Positions 43,642 to 58,120 of a stretch of DNA of 64,000 nucleotides are shown one piece after another. The DNA is from an uncultured Rhodospirillaceae bacterium (GTDB taxonomy: Bacteria > Pseudomonadota > Alphaproteobacteria > Rhodospirillales > Magnetospirillaceae): positions 1-64,000 of the forward strand of contig CAIUSV010000066.1 of the NCBI GenBank assembly GCA_903901915.1, read 5' to 3'. Every line of letters begins with the position of its first letter. The stretch's first letter is position 1. The translations under genes and the position numbers were made by a program. The notes beneath the pieces are model-generated. The model did not search any database, was not told the DNA's origin, and saw only the letters and a list, made by a program, of their open reading frames with translations.

Positions 43642-46356
43642 ATGAGCACCAGAAACCTCAAGGCCCTGTTCCGCCCGCAGTCGGTTGCCGTGATCGGAGC
43701 CTCGACCAAGCCGCGGAGCATTGGGGCGGTGGTCATGCGCAACCTGCTGCAGGGCGAATTTCCCGGCCCGGTGATGCCGGTGACCACCGAGCACCCGTCG
43801 GTGGCGGGGGTACTGGCCTATCCCGACGTCGCCTGCCTGCCCAAGGCACCCGACCTTGCCGTGATCTGTACGCCACCCGCCACCGTGCCCGGATTGCTGC
43901 GCACCTTGGGAGAGCGGGGCACCAGGGCGGCCTGCGTGATGACCGCCGGACTGAACCAGGCGACCACCGAGGATGGAACCTCGATCATGGCCGAGACCTT
44001 GGCGGCGGCCCGCAGCTATGACATGCGGATACTGGGTCCCAACAGCATGGGTATCCTGGTTCCGGCCATCGGCCTCAACGCCAGTTATGCCCACGCGGCG
44101 GCCCTGCCGGGCAAGCTGGCCTTCGTCTCCCAGTCCGGCGCGCTGTGCACCGCCGTTCTGGATTGGGCGCGAGCCAAGGAGATCGGCTTTTCCCACTTCA
44201 TCCACCTGGGCGACACCGAAGGCGTCGATTTCGGCGAAGTGCTCGACTATCTCGGCAGCGATCCTTCGACCCGGGCCATCTTGCTGTACATCGAGACCAT
44301 CCACGAACGCCGCAACTTCATGTCGGCGGCCCGCGCCGCCGCCCGCAACAAGCCGGTGCTGGCGATCAAGGCCGGGCGATCCAAGGAGGGCGCGCGGGCG
44401 GCGGCATCGCATACCGGCGCCATGGCCGGGTCGGACCTGGTGTTCGACGCGGCCCTGCGCCGGGCCGGCATGCTGCGGGTGCACGACATCGAGGAGATTT
44501 TCGGCGCGGTGGAGACCCTCGCCCGCTCCAAGCCGATGAAGGGCAAGCGGCTGGCCATCCTGACCAATGGTGGCGGCATCGGCGTCATCGCCGCCGACGA
44601 CCTTTCCGAGTTGGGCGGCGAACTGGCCCAGTTGCCCGACGAGGTCATGGAGAAGCTCGGTGCCTTCCTGCCGCCCAACTGGTCGCGCGGCAATCCCGTC
44701 GATATCGTCGGTGACGCCGATGGCGAACGCTACGTCAAGGCGCTGAACATCCTCAGCGAATGCCGGGCGGTGGACGCGGTACTGGTGATGCACGCGCCGA
44801 CCGCGATTTCCGACCCCACCGATGTGGCGGTGGCGATCATCAAGACCGCCAAGGACCGCCCCCGGGCCAACGTCATGACCTGCTGGGTCGGCAACGAGGC
44901 GGTGGCCCGCGCCCGCCATCTGTTCGGCGGCGCCGGCATCCCGACCTACGACACCCCCAAGGCGGCGATCCAGGCGTTCATGCACCTGATCGAATACCGC
45001 AAGAATCAGGAACTGCTGATGGAGGTGCCGACTTCGGCGCCCACCGACTTCATCCCCGACACCAGGCGCGCCCGGTTCCTGATCGACCAGGCGCTGGCCA
45101 AGGGCGGCGGCACCTTGAACGAACCCGAGGCCAAGGCGGTGTTGGAAGCCTATGGCGTCCCGACCGTCGAAACCCATGTTGCCGCTACCCCGGGCAATGC
45201 CGGCCACATCGCCTTGGCGATGAAAACGCCGGTGGCGCTGAAGATCCTGTCGCCCGACATCTCGCACAAATCCGATGTCGGCGGCGTCGTGCTCGACCTG
45301 GAAGGCCCCATCGAGGTTGAACGGGCGGCGTCGGCCATGCTGACACGGGTCAAGGCGGTCTACCCCGATGCCCGCCTGGGCGGGTTCACCGTCCAGACCA
45401 TGGCCCGCCGCGCCGGTGCCCTGGAATTGATCGTCGGCGTCGCCACCGATCCGGTATTCGGCCCGGTGATCATGTTCGGCCAGGGCGGTATCGCCGCCGA
45501 GATCATCGCCGACCGCGCCATGGCCCTGCCGCCGCTCAACATGAACCTCGCCGCCGAGTTGATCTCGCGCACCCGGGTATCGCGGCTGCTGGAGGGCTAT
45601 CGCGGCCGACCGCCGGTGAACCGTGAGGCCATCGCGCTGACGCTGGTGCAATTGTCACAGTTGGTAATCGACTTCCCCGAAATCGTCGAACTGGACATCA
45701 ACCCGCTGTTCGCCGATTCCGGCGGAGTGCTGGCGCTGGACGCCCGTATCGTGGTGTCCCCGGCCGCGGCGACGGACTCGTCCAGGCTGGCTATCCGGCC
45801 CTACCCAAAGGCGCTGGAGGAATGGTTCACCATGACCGACGGGCGCAAGACGCTGTTGCGTCCCATCCGCCCCGAGGACGAACCCAATCACCACGTCTTC
45901 GTCTCCAAGCTGACGCCCGAGGACATCCGCTTCCGCTTCTTCGGCCTGGTCCACGAACTGCCCCATACGGAAATGGCGCGGCTGACCCAGATCGACTACG
46001 ACCGCGAGATGGCCTTCATCGCCGAAATCGACGGCGAAGACGGTACCAAGGAGACCTTGGGTGTGGTGCGTACCGTTACCGATCCCGACAACGACTCGGC
46101 GGAATTCGCCATCGTCGTGCGCTCGGACCTCAAGGGTTCGGGCCTGGGCAAGCGCCTGCTGGTCAAGATGATCGACTATTGCCGGGCGCGGGGCACCAGG
46201 GCCATCGTCGGCCAGGTGCTGCGCGACAATCCGCGCATGCTGTCGTTCATCCAGCATCTCGGCTTCCTGCCGATCCGTACGGTGGACGGCGACATCGTCG
46301 AGGTCGAGCTGGACTTGCGGAAAGAGCCACCCTCGGGACCCGGTCCGACGGGGTGA
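43642..46356 (+). CDS. ADP-forming acyl-CoA synthetase fused to a GNAT acetyltransferase
   Basis: The 904-residue protein starts with a CoA-binding Rossmann domain (SVAVIGASTKPRSIG). Then come succinyl-CoA-ligase-like domains with the phospho-His stretch AASHTGAMAGSDLVFD and an ATP-grasp domain near residues 480-710. The last 170 residues are a GNAT domain (GVVRTVTDPDN, then the acetyl-CoA loop LKGSGLGKRLLVKMIDYCRA). The architecture is that of Pat/YfiQ-like protein acetyltransferases and of acetate-CoA ligase fusions. It may make acetyl-CoA or acetylate proteins. The region 43446-43641 is the shared divergent promoter area. Confidence 0.9.
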   Translation: MSTRNLKALFRPQSVAVIGASTKPRSIGAVVMRNLLQGEFPGPVMPVTTEHPSVAGVLAYPDVACLPKAPDLAVICTPPATVPGLLRTLGERGTRAACVMTAGLNQATTEDGTSIMAETLAAARSYDMRILGPNSMGILVPAIGLNASYAHAAALPGKLAFVSQSGALCTAVLDWARAKEIGFSHFIHLGDTEGVDFGEVLDYLGSDPSTRAILLYIETIHERRNFMSAARAAARNKPVLAIKAGRSKEGARAAASHTGAMAGSDLVFDAALRRAGMLRVHDIEEIFGAVETLARSKPMKGKRLAILTNGGGIGVIAADDLSELGGELAQLPDEVMEKLGAFLPPNWSRGNPVDIVGDADGERYVKALNILSECRAVDAVLVMHAPTAISDPTDVAVAIIKTAKDRPRANVMTCWVGNEAVARARHLFGGAGIPTYDTPKAAIQAFMHLIEYRKNQELLMEVPTSAPTDFIPDTRRARFLIDQALAKGGGTLNEPEAKAVLEAYGVPTVETHVAATPGNAGHIALAMKTPVALKILSPDISHKSDVGGVVLDLEGPIEVERAASAMLTRVKAVYPDARLGGFTVQTMARRAGALELIVGVATDPVFGPVIMFGQGGIAAEIIADRAMALPPLNMNLAAELISRTRVSRLLEGYRGRPPVNREAIALTLVQLSQLVIDFPEIVELDINPLFADSGGVLALDARIVVSPAAATDSSRLAIRPYPKALEEWFTMTDGRKTLLRPIRPEDEPNHHVFVSKLTPEDIRFRFFGLVHELPHTEMARLTQIDYDREMAFIAEIDGEDGTKETLGVVRTVTDPDNDSAEFAIVVRSDLKGSGLGKRLLVKMIDYCRARGTRAIVGQVLRDNPRMLSFIQHLGFLPIRTVDGDIVEVELDLRKEPPSGPGPTG

Positions 46357-46457
46357 CACGCTAACCAGTTGCCCGCCAACGCGACTTGGCCCAAGATGAC
46401 GCACGGGCGGCCCGGGGGGCCGTACCGCTGCTTGCGGCGATCGGGGACAAGGTCGAC

Positions 46458-47255
46458 ATGTCGCTTCCTACCATCATCGCGTTTTCGCTCAGTCTTATGT
46501 TGTTCCTCGGCTCGATCGTCGAGTCGACCACCAACTTCAAGATCTTCCTGCATCTCACCGGCTTCCTGATGGTGGTGGGCGGCACCCTGGCAGCAACCCA
46601 CGTCGGCTTCGAGGCACGCTACGTCAAGCAGGCGCTGGGCAACATCAAGGCCATCTTCTTTTCACCCAAGATGGCGCGCGGCATGCTGACCAACGAGGTC
46701 GCCCGCGTCATCCGCTGGGGCTACATGGTGCAGAAAAGCGGTATTCCCGCGCTGGAATCCGACTCCAAAAGCCTGAAAAGCCAGGATGCCTTCCTAGCCT
46801 TCGGCGTCAATCTGGTGATTTCCGGCTATACCGGCGCCGAGGTGCGCCAACTGCTGGAAAACCAGATCGAAACCACCTTCCAGCGCCACACCGTGCCGGT
46901 CGAGATTCTGAAATACATGGCCAGCAACGCCCCCGCCTTCGGCATGATGGCGACCCTGGTCGGTCTGGTGATCATGCTCGACAACATGGGCAGCGACCCG
47001 TCCAAGCTGGGTCCCGGCATGGCGGTCGGTCTGCTCGGTACCCTCTACGGTGTGCTGTTCGCCCGCCTGATCCTGATGCCGGCGGCGGAAAAGGCGCACC
47101 AGCGCGAATCCATCATCCGCTTCCGCAACATGCTGGTGGCCGAGGGGCTGGCCCTGCTGGCCGACCGCCGCAATCCGCGCTTCATCCAAGATGCCATGAA
47201 CAGCTATCTCGATCCCGCCATCCACTTCGACATCGACAAAGCGCCGAAGAAATAG
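46458..47255 (+). CDS. motA: MotA-family flagellar stator protein
   Basis: MotA forms the ion channel of the flagellar stator with MotB. The 265-residue protein has four helices, at about residues 3-20, 30-48, 155-175 and 185-205. The LIMVVGGTLAATHVGF-like start (FLMVVGGTLAATHVGFEARY) and APAFGMMATLVGLVIML with GPGMAVGLLGTLYGVL are the TM3-TM4 signature. It is PomA/MotA type rather than ExbB. motB follows 13 bp later. Confidence 0.9.
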   Translation: MSLPTIIAFSLSLMLFLGSIVESTTNFKIFLHLTGFLMVVGGTLAATHVGFEARYVKQALGNIKAIFFSPKMARGMLTNEVARVIRWGYMVQKSGIPALESDSKSLKSQDAFLAFGVNLVISGYTGAEVRQLLENQIETTFQRHTVPVEILKYMASNAPAFGMMATLVGLVIMLDNMGSDPSKLGPGMAVGLLGTLYGVLFARLILMPAAEKAHQRESIIRFRNMLVAEGLALLADRRNPRFIQDAMNSYLDPAIHFDIDKAPKK

Positions 47256-47268
47256 AGGAAACCCGGCG

Positions 47269-47928
47269 ATGAGCGGCAAGTTCCACAAGGAAAACAAGGA
47301 GGCGATGGAGGACTGGCTGCTGTCCTACGCCGACATGATCACGCTGATCATGGCCTTCTTCATTATCCTGGTTTCCATGTCCAAGATCGACCCCAACAAG
47401 TACGAGGAGGTCCAATCCGGCATGGCCAAGGACATCGGCATGCGCGAGGTCACCAAGCCGTTGCAGGACTTGAAAAGCGAGCTGCTGGGCCAAGTCGCCG
47501 GTGCCGGGGTCGAGGATTCGGTGGATATCGGCAAGGACGACAAGGGCATCGTCCTCAACCTTGCCAGCGGCACCATGTTCAAGCCGGCCTCGGCCGAGAT
47601 CCGCCCCGAGATCCTGCCGCTGATGAAGGAAATCGCCGGCACCCTGTCGCAGCCGCGTTTCCTGAACTATCAGATCGAGATCCAGGGCCATACCGACGAC
47701 ACTCCGGTCCGCACCCAGCAGTTCCCCACCAACTGGGACCTGTCGTCGGCCCGCGCGCTTGCCACCCTCAAGCTGTTCACCAGCCTGGGAATAAACCAGT
47801 CGCGCATGAAGCTTGCCGCCCTGGCCGACACCGCGCCCCGCGTGCCCAACCACAGCGAGGCCGGCACCCCCTATCCCGAAAACCAGGCCATCAACCGGCG
47901 GGTGGAAATCCACGTCTTTCCGCGATAG
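47269..47928 (+). CDS. motB: MotB-family flagellar stator protein
   Basis: MotB anchors the stator to peptidoglycan. One N-terminal helix starts with EDWLLSYADMITLIMAFFII, in which the Asp (residue 22) is the expected ion-binding residue. The C-terminal OmpA-like domain has IEIQGHTDDTPVRTQQFPTN, LSSARALATL and NQAINRRVEI. The protein of 219 residues is short for MotB, with a small linker. It is convergent with the MBL-fold gene. Confidence 0.92.
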   Translation: MSGKFHKENKEAMEDWLLSYADMITLIMAFFIILVSMSKIDPNKYEEVQSGMAKDIGMREVTKPLQDLKSELLGQVAGAGVEDSVDIGKDDKGIVLNLASGTMFKPASAEIRPEILPLMKEIAGTLSQPRFLNYQIEIQGHTDDTPVRTQQFPTNWDLSSARALATLKLFTSLGINQSRMKLAALADTAPRVPNHSEAGTPYPENQAINRRVEIHVFPR

Positions 47929-47941
47929 CCCGCCGCCCGAG

Positions 47942-48769
47942 TCAGGCCAGAGTCAGTTCCATGCCGTCGCGCGCCACCAGCGCGCCGTCCCACTGCTCGA
48001 TGGCGCGGGCCTCGATGCCGGCCATGACCTCGTCGGTATTGTCGGGATCATGGTGAAAAATGGCCAGACGCTTGACCCCGGCGGCGCGGGCCAGCCGGAT
48101 GCCCTCCTGCCAGGTGGAATGGCCCCAGCCGACCTTGGCGGCGAAGGTCTCGTCGGCATAGGTGCTGTCGTAGATCACCAGATCGGCGCCTTCGATCAGC
48201 GCAAGCACGCTGGGGTCGGGCTGCCCCGGTTCATGCTCGGTATCGGTGACATAGCAGGCGGCGATTCCGGCGTGTTCGACCCGAAAGCCGCAGGCGCCGT
48301 TGGGATGGCGCAGCGCTCCGGTGCGGACGGTGACGTCGGGATAGGGTTGGAACACCGCGCCGATGTCGAAGTCATCATAGGAAACCACGCCGCGCATGGC
48401 GGTCAGCGGCACCGGAAAGTTGGGATTTTCCATCTGGTTGGCCAGGACATGGCGAATGCCGTTGGGATTGCCCACCAGCCGGGCTCCGCGAACATACAGC
48501 TTGAACCGGGGATCGAACGCCGGGGCGAAAAACGGATAGCCGCTGATATGATCCCAGTGGGTATGGGTGAAGAACAGATGCGCCTCGCCAATACCGCGAG
48601 CGATCACTTCGCGGCCGAAACCGCGAATCCCGGTCCCCGCGTCAAAAACGACCAACCGGCCGCCCAGGTCAAACGAAACGCAACTGGTATTGCCGCCATA
48701 AACGACGTGCTCAGGCGAAGAACAGGCGATGCTTCCGCGCACCCCCCAAAACTTCACCTTGTAGCCCAT
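47942..48769 (-). CDS. MBL-fold metallo-hydrolase
   Basis: The 275-residue protein has the metal motif FFTHTHWDHISGYPFF near residue 69 and further metal ligands in ACYVTDTEHE and IYDSTYADETF. The start VKFWGVRGSIACSSPEHVVY is shared with a group of bacterial MBL hydrolases close to RNase Z and cAMP phosphodiesterases. The substrate is unknown. The ATG at 48769 is preferred over a TTG one codon upstream. Confidence 0.85.
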   Translation of the reverse strand: MGYKVKFWGVRGSIACSSPEHVVYGGNTSCVSFDLGGRLVVFDAGTGIRGFGREVIARGIGEAHLFFTHTHWDHISGYPFFAPAFDPRFKLYVRGARLVGNPNGIRHVLANQMENPNFPVPLTAMRGVVSYDDFDIGAVFQPYPDVTVRTGALRHPNGACGFRVEHAGIAACYVTDTEHEPGQPDPSVLALIEGADLVIYDSTYADETFAAKVGWGHSTWQEGIRLARAAGVKRLAIFHHDPDNTDEVMAGIEARAIEQWDGALVARDGMELTLA

Positions 48770-48871
48770 CAATCGCTCCCCGCTGTCGTCTTCCCCGAAT
48801 CAAAATACATACTTTCATCTGGATTGAGTATGGATTTGCTCACATTGCCGCGGAAAAACTTGTGATTTTCC

Positions 48872-49600
48872 TCAGCGAAGCGTGACAACCGCTCCCGGAG
48901 CCACCCCGTCCATCTCGGCGGCGCGACCGCCATTGATGGCGATCTCCACCAATCCGCTGGAGTTTTCGTACCAGAACCCGGTCCCTTTCGGCACGTCGCC
49001 GAAGGTACGGCCACGACGGAACCGCCGGCCCGCCAGCTCGGCTGTGGTATCAGCCGCCAGACCGGCGGCCCGTAATCCGGTCCAGGCATTGCCGTAATGA
49101 TCAAGATAGATCACCTCGGCAAGATCGTCGGGCCAGTCGGGAAAGCGGCGAGGTATCGCCGACCGGCAGCCGATGGCTTCGGGTGCGTTGCCAGCGGCCA
49201 GCCTCGCCGCCACCGGGGCGAAAAGGTCTCGGCCGTGAAACGACGCCGACAGCGTGTCGGGGCGCCACACGATCTCCCAGGTCTCGGCGGAATCCGCCCG
49301 CCGCAGCAACGGCTCGAACAGGCCGTTGCCGGGACCGACGAACCAGCGCCCGTCGATCCTGGCGACCAGCGGCGGCCGCTCGCCGCCGACACCGGGGTCG
49401 ACCACGGCCAGCACCACCGCCCCGGCCGGAACGTCCGCCACCAACGCCGCCAGCAGATAGGCCGAAGTGCGCGGATCAAACGCCGGCGCATCCGCCATCA
49501 GGGTAATCACCGGCACTGCGGGGAACGATCGCCGGATCGCCATTTCCATCTGCCCGAGATAGGGGCCGACGGCGCCGAAATCGGTGAAGGTGACGATCAT
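48872..49600 (-). CDS. SAM hydroxide adenosyltransferase family protein (DUF62)
   Basis: The family hydrolyses S-adenosylmethionine to adenosine and methionine. The N-terminus MIVTFTDFGAVGPYLGQMEM has the conserved Asp near residue 7. VVDPGVGGERPPLVARIDGR and VGPGNGLFEPLL are the family core, and the C-terminal domain has ENSSGLVEIAINGGRA. The protein of 242 residues is slightly shorter than usual. The start is set at the ATG at 49600. It follows nnrS by 13 bp. Confidence 0.85.
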   Translation of the reverse strand: MIVTFTDFGAVGPYLGQMEMAIRRSFPAVPVITLMADAPAFDPRTSAYLLAALVADVPAGAVVLAVVDPGVGGERPPLVARIDGRWFVGPGNGLFEPLLRRADSAETWEIVWRPDTLSASFHGRDLFAPVAARLAAGNAPEAIGCRSAIPRRFPDWPDDLAEVIYLDHYGNAWTGLRAAGLAADTTAELAGRRFRRGRTFGDVPKGTGFWYENSSGLVEIAINGGRAAEMDGVAPGAVVTLR

Positions 49601-49613
49601 CGCCCGGATTTCC

Positions 49614-50825
49614 TCAACCGGGGCGGCCATCCGCGCGCGGCCGCGTCACGATCGGCAGATAGACGGCGATATAGACCAGCCACCCCGCCGTCCAGGCCAC
49701 ACCGCCGGCCAGGGTCAGCACGACCATGGCGCCGGGGACCACCGGAGCCACGACTCTGAGGATCGCACCGACGGAAATCAAGACATAGGCCACCACGGTG
49801 GCGGGGGCCAGTTGCAACGGCCGGCCGGAATGACCCAGCGCCGCCCGGCTCATCACCCCGATCACCATGGTGCCGATGCAGCCCGCCGTCAGGGCATGGA
49901 TCGCCGCCGATGCCGGCAACGCCTCGACGAACGACGACAGCCCCAGCAAGGCGAAGCCCAACACCATCCAGAAATAGCCGACATGCAGCACCGCCAGGAT
50001 CGGATTGCCCAGGGTGGCAAGACCGTGCCAGCCCGACAGCCGATAGAAATGAACTCCAGCCGCCACCAGAAGCGCACCGCCGGCCACGGGAGAGGACGGC
50101 AGCACCAGATGCGCCGCCGCCGCCAGCGCCACGCTGGCCGGGGCGCCGCCCTTCTCGATCCACCCCACCGCCGCCATTTCGACCGGAGAGCCTTGCATCC
50201 GCAGCCAGTTCTGGGTGAAGGACGGAATGATCCGGCCGCCGATCACCGCGATCAACAGCAACACGATGAAGATGCCGAGATAAATGCCCCGCAATCCGAT
50301 GTCCGGCCCGCCCATCGCTTCCACATGGACGCACAAGTCGGCCAGCCACAGCAGGCCGAGGATGGGTAAAAAGATGATATTGCGCCCCTTGCCCGCCTGG
50401 ATCAGCGGCCGGGCGGCCAACACCGCCAGCAGCGGCAGAAAGGACAGATCGGCCACCGCCACCACCAGCGGGGGCAGCACCGCCGCCGCCGCCACCGTCA
50501 CCCGCCCAGCCAGCCAGAGGGCGAACAGCGTCATCAGCGGCCGCCCGGAGACATAGGGGGTGTTGGTCCAACTGGGCACCGCCGTCAGCAGAAAACCCGC
50601 CACCGCCGCGCCGGCAAAGCCGAACACCATGGCGTGGGCGTGCCACACCACCGGGTTCCATTGCCCCGGCACCGGCAGGACACCGAAGAACACCGCCAGC
50701 CACGCCGGCAGCATCACCGCGGCCTGAAGTGCCGCGAACAGAAAGAACGGACGGAATCCGGCGGCGAAAAACACAGGCCCGTCAGCCCCTCGGTAGACGG
50801 GTTCCTGTAACGGAATGGTGGCCAT
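49614..50825 (-). CDS. nnrS: NnrS family heme-copper membrane protein
   Basis: NnrS proteins are multi-helix, heme- and copper-containing membrane proteins linked to nitric oxide and nitrosative stress. The 403-residue protein has about 12 helices, starting with FFAAGFRPFFLFAALQAAVM. HAHAMVFGFAGAAVAGFLLT and SFTQNWLRMQG are family landmarks. The ATG at 50825 has AAGAGGATG upstream; the frame is open to 50897. The placement in a Rhodospirillales genome fits denitrifying or microaerobic growth. Confidence 0.9.
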   Translation of the reverse strand: MATIPLQEPVYRGADGPVFFAAGFRPFFLFAALQAAVMLPAWLAVFFGVLPVPGQWNPVVWHAHAMVFGFAGAAVAGFLLTAVPSWTNTPYVSGRPLMTLFALWLAGRVTVAAAAVLPPLVVAVADLSFLPLLAVLAARPLIQAGKGRNIIFLPILGLLWLADLCVHVEAMGGPDIGLRGIYLGIFIVLLLIAVIGGRIIPSFTQNWLRMQGSPVEMAAVGWIEKGGAPASVALAAAAHLVLPSSPVAGGALLVAAGVHFYRLSGWHGLATLGNPILAVLHVGYFWMVLGFALLGLSSFVEALPASAAIHALTAGCIGTMVIGVMSRAALGHSGRPLQLAPATVVAYVLISVGAILRVVAPVVPGAMVVLTLAGGVAWTAGWLVYIAVYLPIVTRPRADGRPG

Positions 50826-50884
50826 GGCGCGCATCCTCTTGAAAACGATGCAAAGACCATGACCCTCCGCCCCGCCCTCGGCCT

Positions 50885-50918
50885 TGAGGACGGTCAAGCT
50901 GGTCGGATGCCGTCCTCA
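50885..50918 (-). terminator. Hairpin overlapping the gltD stop
   Basis: TGAGGACGG and its exact complement are separated by 16 bases and overlap the gltD stop at 50916-50918. There is no T run after it on the minus strand. It may mark the end of the gltBD operon or protect the mRNA end. Confidence 0.4.
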
Positions 50919-52334
50919 CACCGCCGGCAGATCGCTCGATCCCATCAGGAAGGCATCAACGGCACGGGCGGCGTGACGGCCTTCGCGGATCGCCCACACC
51001 ACCAGGCTTTGGCCGCGCCGGATATCGCCGGCGGCGAACACCTTGGGGTTCGAGGTCAGGTAGGACAAGGTGTCGGCCTTGACGTTGCCGCGCGCGTCCT
51101 TGTCGATCCCCAGACCATCGACCAAGCCGTCATGAACGGGATGGACGAAGCCCATGGCCAGCAACACCAGATCGGCATCAAGCGAGAATTCGCTGCCGGC
51201 CACCTTCTGGAACTTGGCGTCGACCTCGAAACAGTCCAGGCCCGCCACCTTGCCATTCTCGCCCCGGAAGGCACCGGTGGAAACCGACCAGCGGCGCTCG
51301 CAGCCCTCGTCATGGGAGCTGGAGGTGCGCAGGCGGTTGGGCCACAACGGCCAGGACAGGGCCTTGTTTTCACGCTCGGGCGGCCGGGGCATGATTTCGA
51401 TCTGGGTCACCGATACGGCGCCGTGGCGGATCGAGGTGCCGACGCAGTCCGAACCGGTATCGCCGCCGCCGATCACCACCACCCTCTTACCCGTCGCCAG
51501 GATATCGGCGACACCCACCGCCTCGCCCGACACCCGCCGGTTCTGCTGGGTCAGGAAATCCATGGCGAAGTGAATGCCGGCCAACTCGCGGCCGGGGACA
51601 GTCAGGTCGCGCGGCTTTTCCGAGCCACCGGTCAGCAGCACCGCGTCGAAACCGTCGAGCAGCTCCTTTGCCGGCATGGTGACGCCCACATGGGTGTTGG
51701 GGCGGAACTCGACCCCCTCGGCCGCCATCTGGGCCATGCGGCGGTCGATCACCGACTTATCCAGCTTGAAGTCGGGAATGCCATAGCGCAGCAACCCGCC
51801 GACCTTGGCGTTCTTCTCGAACAGCACCACCGAATGACCGGCACGGGCCAGTTGCTGCGCCGCCGCCATACCGGCGGGACCACCGCCCACCACCGCCACC
51901 CGCTTGCCGGTGCGCGCCGGTGCGGTATCCGGCTTGATCCATCCCTCCGCCCAGCCGCGCTCGACGATGGCGTGTTCGATGGTCTTGATCGCCACCGGCT
52001 CGTCGGTGAGGTTCAGTGTGCAGGACGCCTCGCACGGCGCCGGGCAGATCCGGCCGGTGAATTCCGGGAAATTGTTGGTGGAGTGCAGCACCTCCAGCGC
52101 CTCGCGCCAGCGGTTGCGATAGACCAGATCGTTCCAGTCGGGGATGATGTTGTTGACCGGACAGCCCTGGTGGCAGAACGGTACGCCGCAATCCATGCAG
52201 CGTGCGCCTTGGCAAGCCAACTCGTCATCGGTCAGCGGCGTCGTGAACTCGCGATAATGCCTGATCCGTGCCGCCGGCTCCTCATAGCCGGGAGTCCGGC
52301 GGGCGAATTCCCTGAAACCCGTCGCCTTGCCCAT
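50916..52334 (-). CDS. gltD: Glutamate synthase small subunit
   Basis: GltD passes electrons from NADPH to GltB. The 472-residue protein has the Cys clusters [14 protein letters not shown] and [12 protein letters not shown] near the N-terminus. The FAD loop [20 protein letters not shown] and the NADPH loop [16 protein letters not shown] follow. It starts one base after the gltB stop, so the two subunits are translated from one mRNA. Confidence 0.97.
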   Translation of the reverse strand: MGKATGFREFARRTPGYEEPAARIRHYREFTTPLTDDELACQGARCMDCGVPFCHQGCPVNNIIPDWNDLVYRNRWREALEVLHSTNNFPEFTGRICPAPCEASCTLNLTDEPVAIKTIEHAIVERGWAEGWIKPDTAPARTGKRVAVVGGGPAGMAAAQQLARAGHSVVLFEKNAKVGGLLRYGIPDFKLDKSVIDRRMAQMAAEGVEFRPNTHVGVTMPAKELLDGFDAVLLTGGSEKPRDLTVPGRELAGIHFAMDFLTQQNRRVSGEAVGVADILATGKRVVVIGGGDTGSDCVGTSIRHGAVSVTQIEIMPRPPERENKALSWPLWPNRLRTSSSHDEGCERRWSVSTGAFRGENGKVAGLDCFEVDAKFQKVAGSEFSLDADLVLLAMGFVHPVHDGLVDGLGIDKDARGNVKADTLSYLTSNPKVFAAGDIRRGQSLVVWAIREGRHAARAVDAFLMGSSDLPAV

Positions 52335-52335
52335 G

Positions 52336-56961
<4,626 letters not shown>

Positions 56962-57164
56962 CTTCACAACGCTTCCTTATTCGCCGCCGCCCGCCCCGCT
57001 AGGGGAACCGGGGGCGATAACCGGTTTTCGACATCGAAGAGATGCGGGCACGACCGCACCCCTGCCCGATCGCGCGCCCGCGATCAGCCAAAGCGGTCCT
57101 TCATACGGCATTCCGCCAGCTTCGCCAAGTCCAGGAAATCGCCACCGAACCACGTCGCCCCCCT

Positions 57165-57191
57165 CTGCGGGATATAGGGGTTATCCCGCAG
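57165..57191. promoter_or_regulatory. Inverted repeat between gltB and the liv-type operon
   Basis: CTGCGGGATA and its exact complement flank a seven-base spacer. It lies about 200 bp from the gltB start and 26 bp before a TTGACA box. It could be an operator for either operon. The 370-bp gap 56962-57334 otherwise holds only promoter-like sequence. Confidence 0.55.
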
Positions 57192-57216
57192 GCGTCCTCC
57201 GGGCCATCACCATGCT

Positions 57217-57246
57217 TTGACAGCGTACAAAATTGATGGCCTTATT
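57217..57246 (+). promoter_or_regulatory. Possible promoter of the branched-chain ABC operon
   Basis: A perfect TTGACA at 57217-57222 is followed after 18 bp by CTTATT, a weak -10 box. It is about 90 bp before the first gene. The -10 match is poor, so an activator may be needed. Confidence 0.45.
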
Positions 57247-57334
57247 TGGTGGCCATAAAGACAACGGAGCAGGCGCGGCGGCGGGAAATGCCCCCGGCGC
57301 ATATGCCCCGGAAGGACACCGCGGGAGAGTGCCC

Positions 57335-58120
57335 ATGGGCGATGACTTCATCGTCGAAACAAGATCCTTAACCAAGGAATTCAAGGGATTCGTCGCGGTT
57401 TCCGACGTCAACCTTCGAGTAAGGCGCCACACCATTCACGCCCTGATCGGGCCGAACGGCGCGGGGAAGACCACCTGCTTCAATCTGGTCACCAAATTCC
57501 TGATCCCGACGCGCGGCCAAATCCTGTTCAACGGCCGCGACATCACCAATACCGAGCCGGCGGCCATCGCCCGCCAGGGCATGGTGCGGTCATTCCAGAT
57601 CTCGGCGGTGTTCGGCCATCTGACGGTGCTGGAGAATGTGCGGGTGGCGCTGCAACGGGTGCAAGGCACCTCGTTCCACTTCTGGCGCTCGGGCGCCTGC
57701 CTTGACTCGCTGAACCAGCGCGCCGACGAACTGATCGAGGCGGTGGGCATCGCCGAGTATCGCGACACCCCCGCCGGCGAGCTGTCCTACGGCCGCAAGC
57801 GCGCGCTGGAGATCGCCACCACACTGGCGCTCGACCCCGAGATGCTGTTGCTGGACGAACCCATGGCCGGCATGGGGACCGAGGACGTCAAGCGGACCGC
57901 CGAACTGATCCGCCGGGTGGCGGCCAAACGCACCGTGCTGATGGTCGAGCATAACCTGTCGGTGGTCGCCGACCTGTCCGACACCATCACGGTGCTGAAA
58001 CTGGGCAAGGTGCTGGCCGAAGGCAGCTATGCCGAAATCTCGACCAATCCCGAAGTGGTGGAAGCCTACATGGGTTCCGGCCACGCCGACACGAGCCATG
58101 GGGCCGCCGGTCATGCCTGA
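57335..58120 (+). CDS. livG: Branched-chain amino-acid-type ABC transporter ATPase, LivG-like
   Basis: The ATPase powers uptake with the permeases encoded downstream. Walker A is GPNGAGKTTCFNL, the LivG-type long insert lies between it and the signature LSYGRKRALEIATTLALDPE, and Walker B is MLLLDEPMAG. The protein is 261 residues. I chose the ATG at 57335 with GGAGAG upstream; the frame is open 34 codons before, but those do not look like LivG. Its stop overlaps the next ATG by eight bases. Confidence 0.9.
   Translation: MGDDFIVETRSLTKEFKGFVAVSDVNLRVRRHTIHALIGPNGAGKTTCFNLVTKFLIPTRGQILFNGRDITNTEPAAIARQGMVRSFQISAVFGHLTVLENVRVALQRVQGTSFHFWRSGACLDSLNQRADELIEAVGIAEYRDTPAGELSYGRKRALEIATTLALDPEMLLLDEPMAGMGTEDVKRTAELIRRVAAKRTVLMVEHNLSVVADLSDTITVLKLGKVLAEGSYAEISTNPEVVEAYMGSGHADTSHGAAGHA

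Noticed and set aside
43615-45651. 678-codon minus-strand frame antisense to the acyl-CoA synthetase
   Set aside because: Shadow frame; rich in His, Gly and Arg with no domain.
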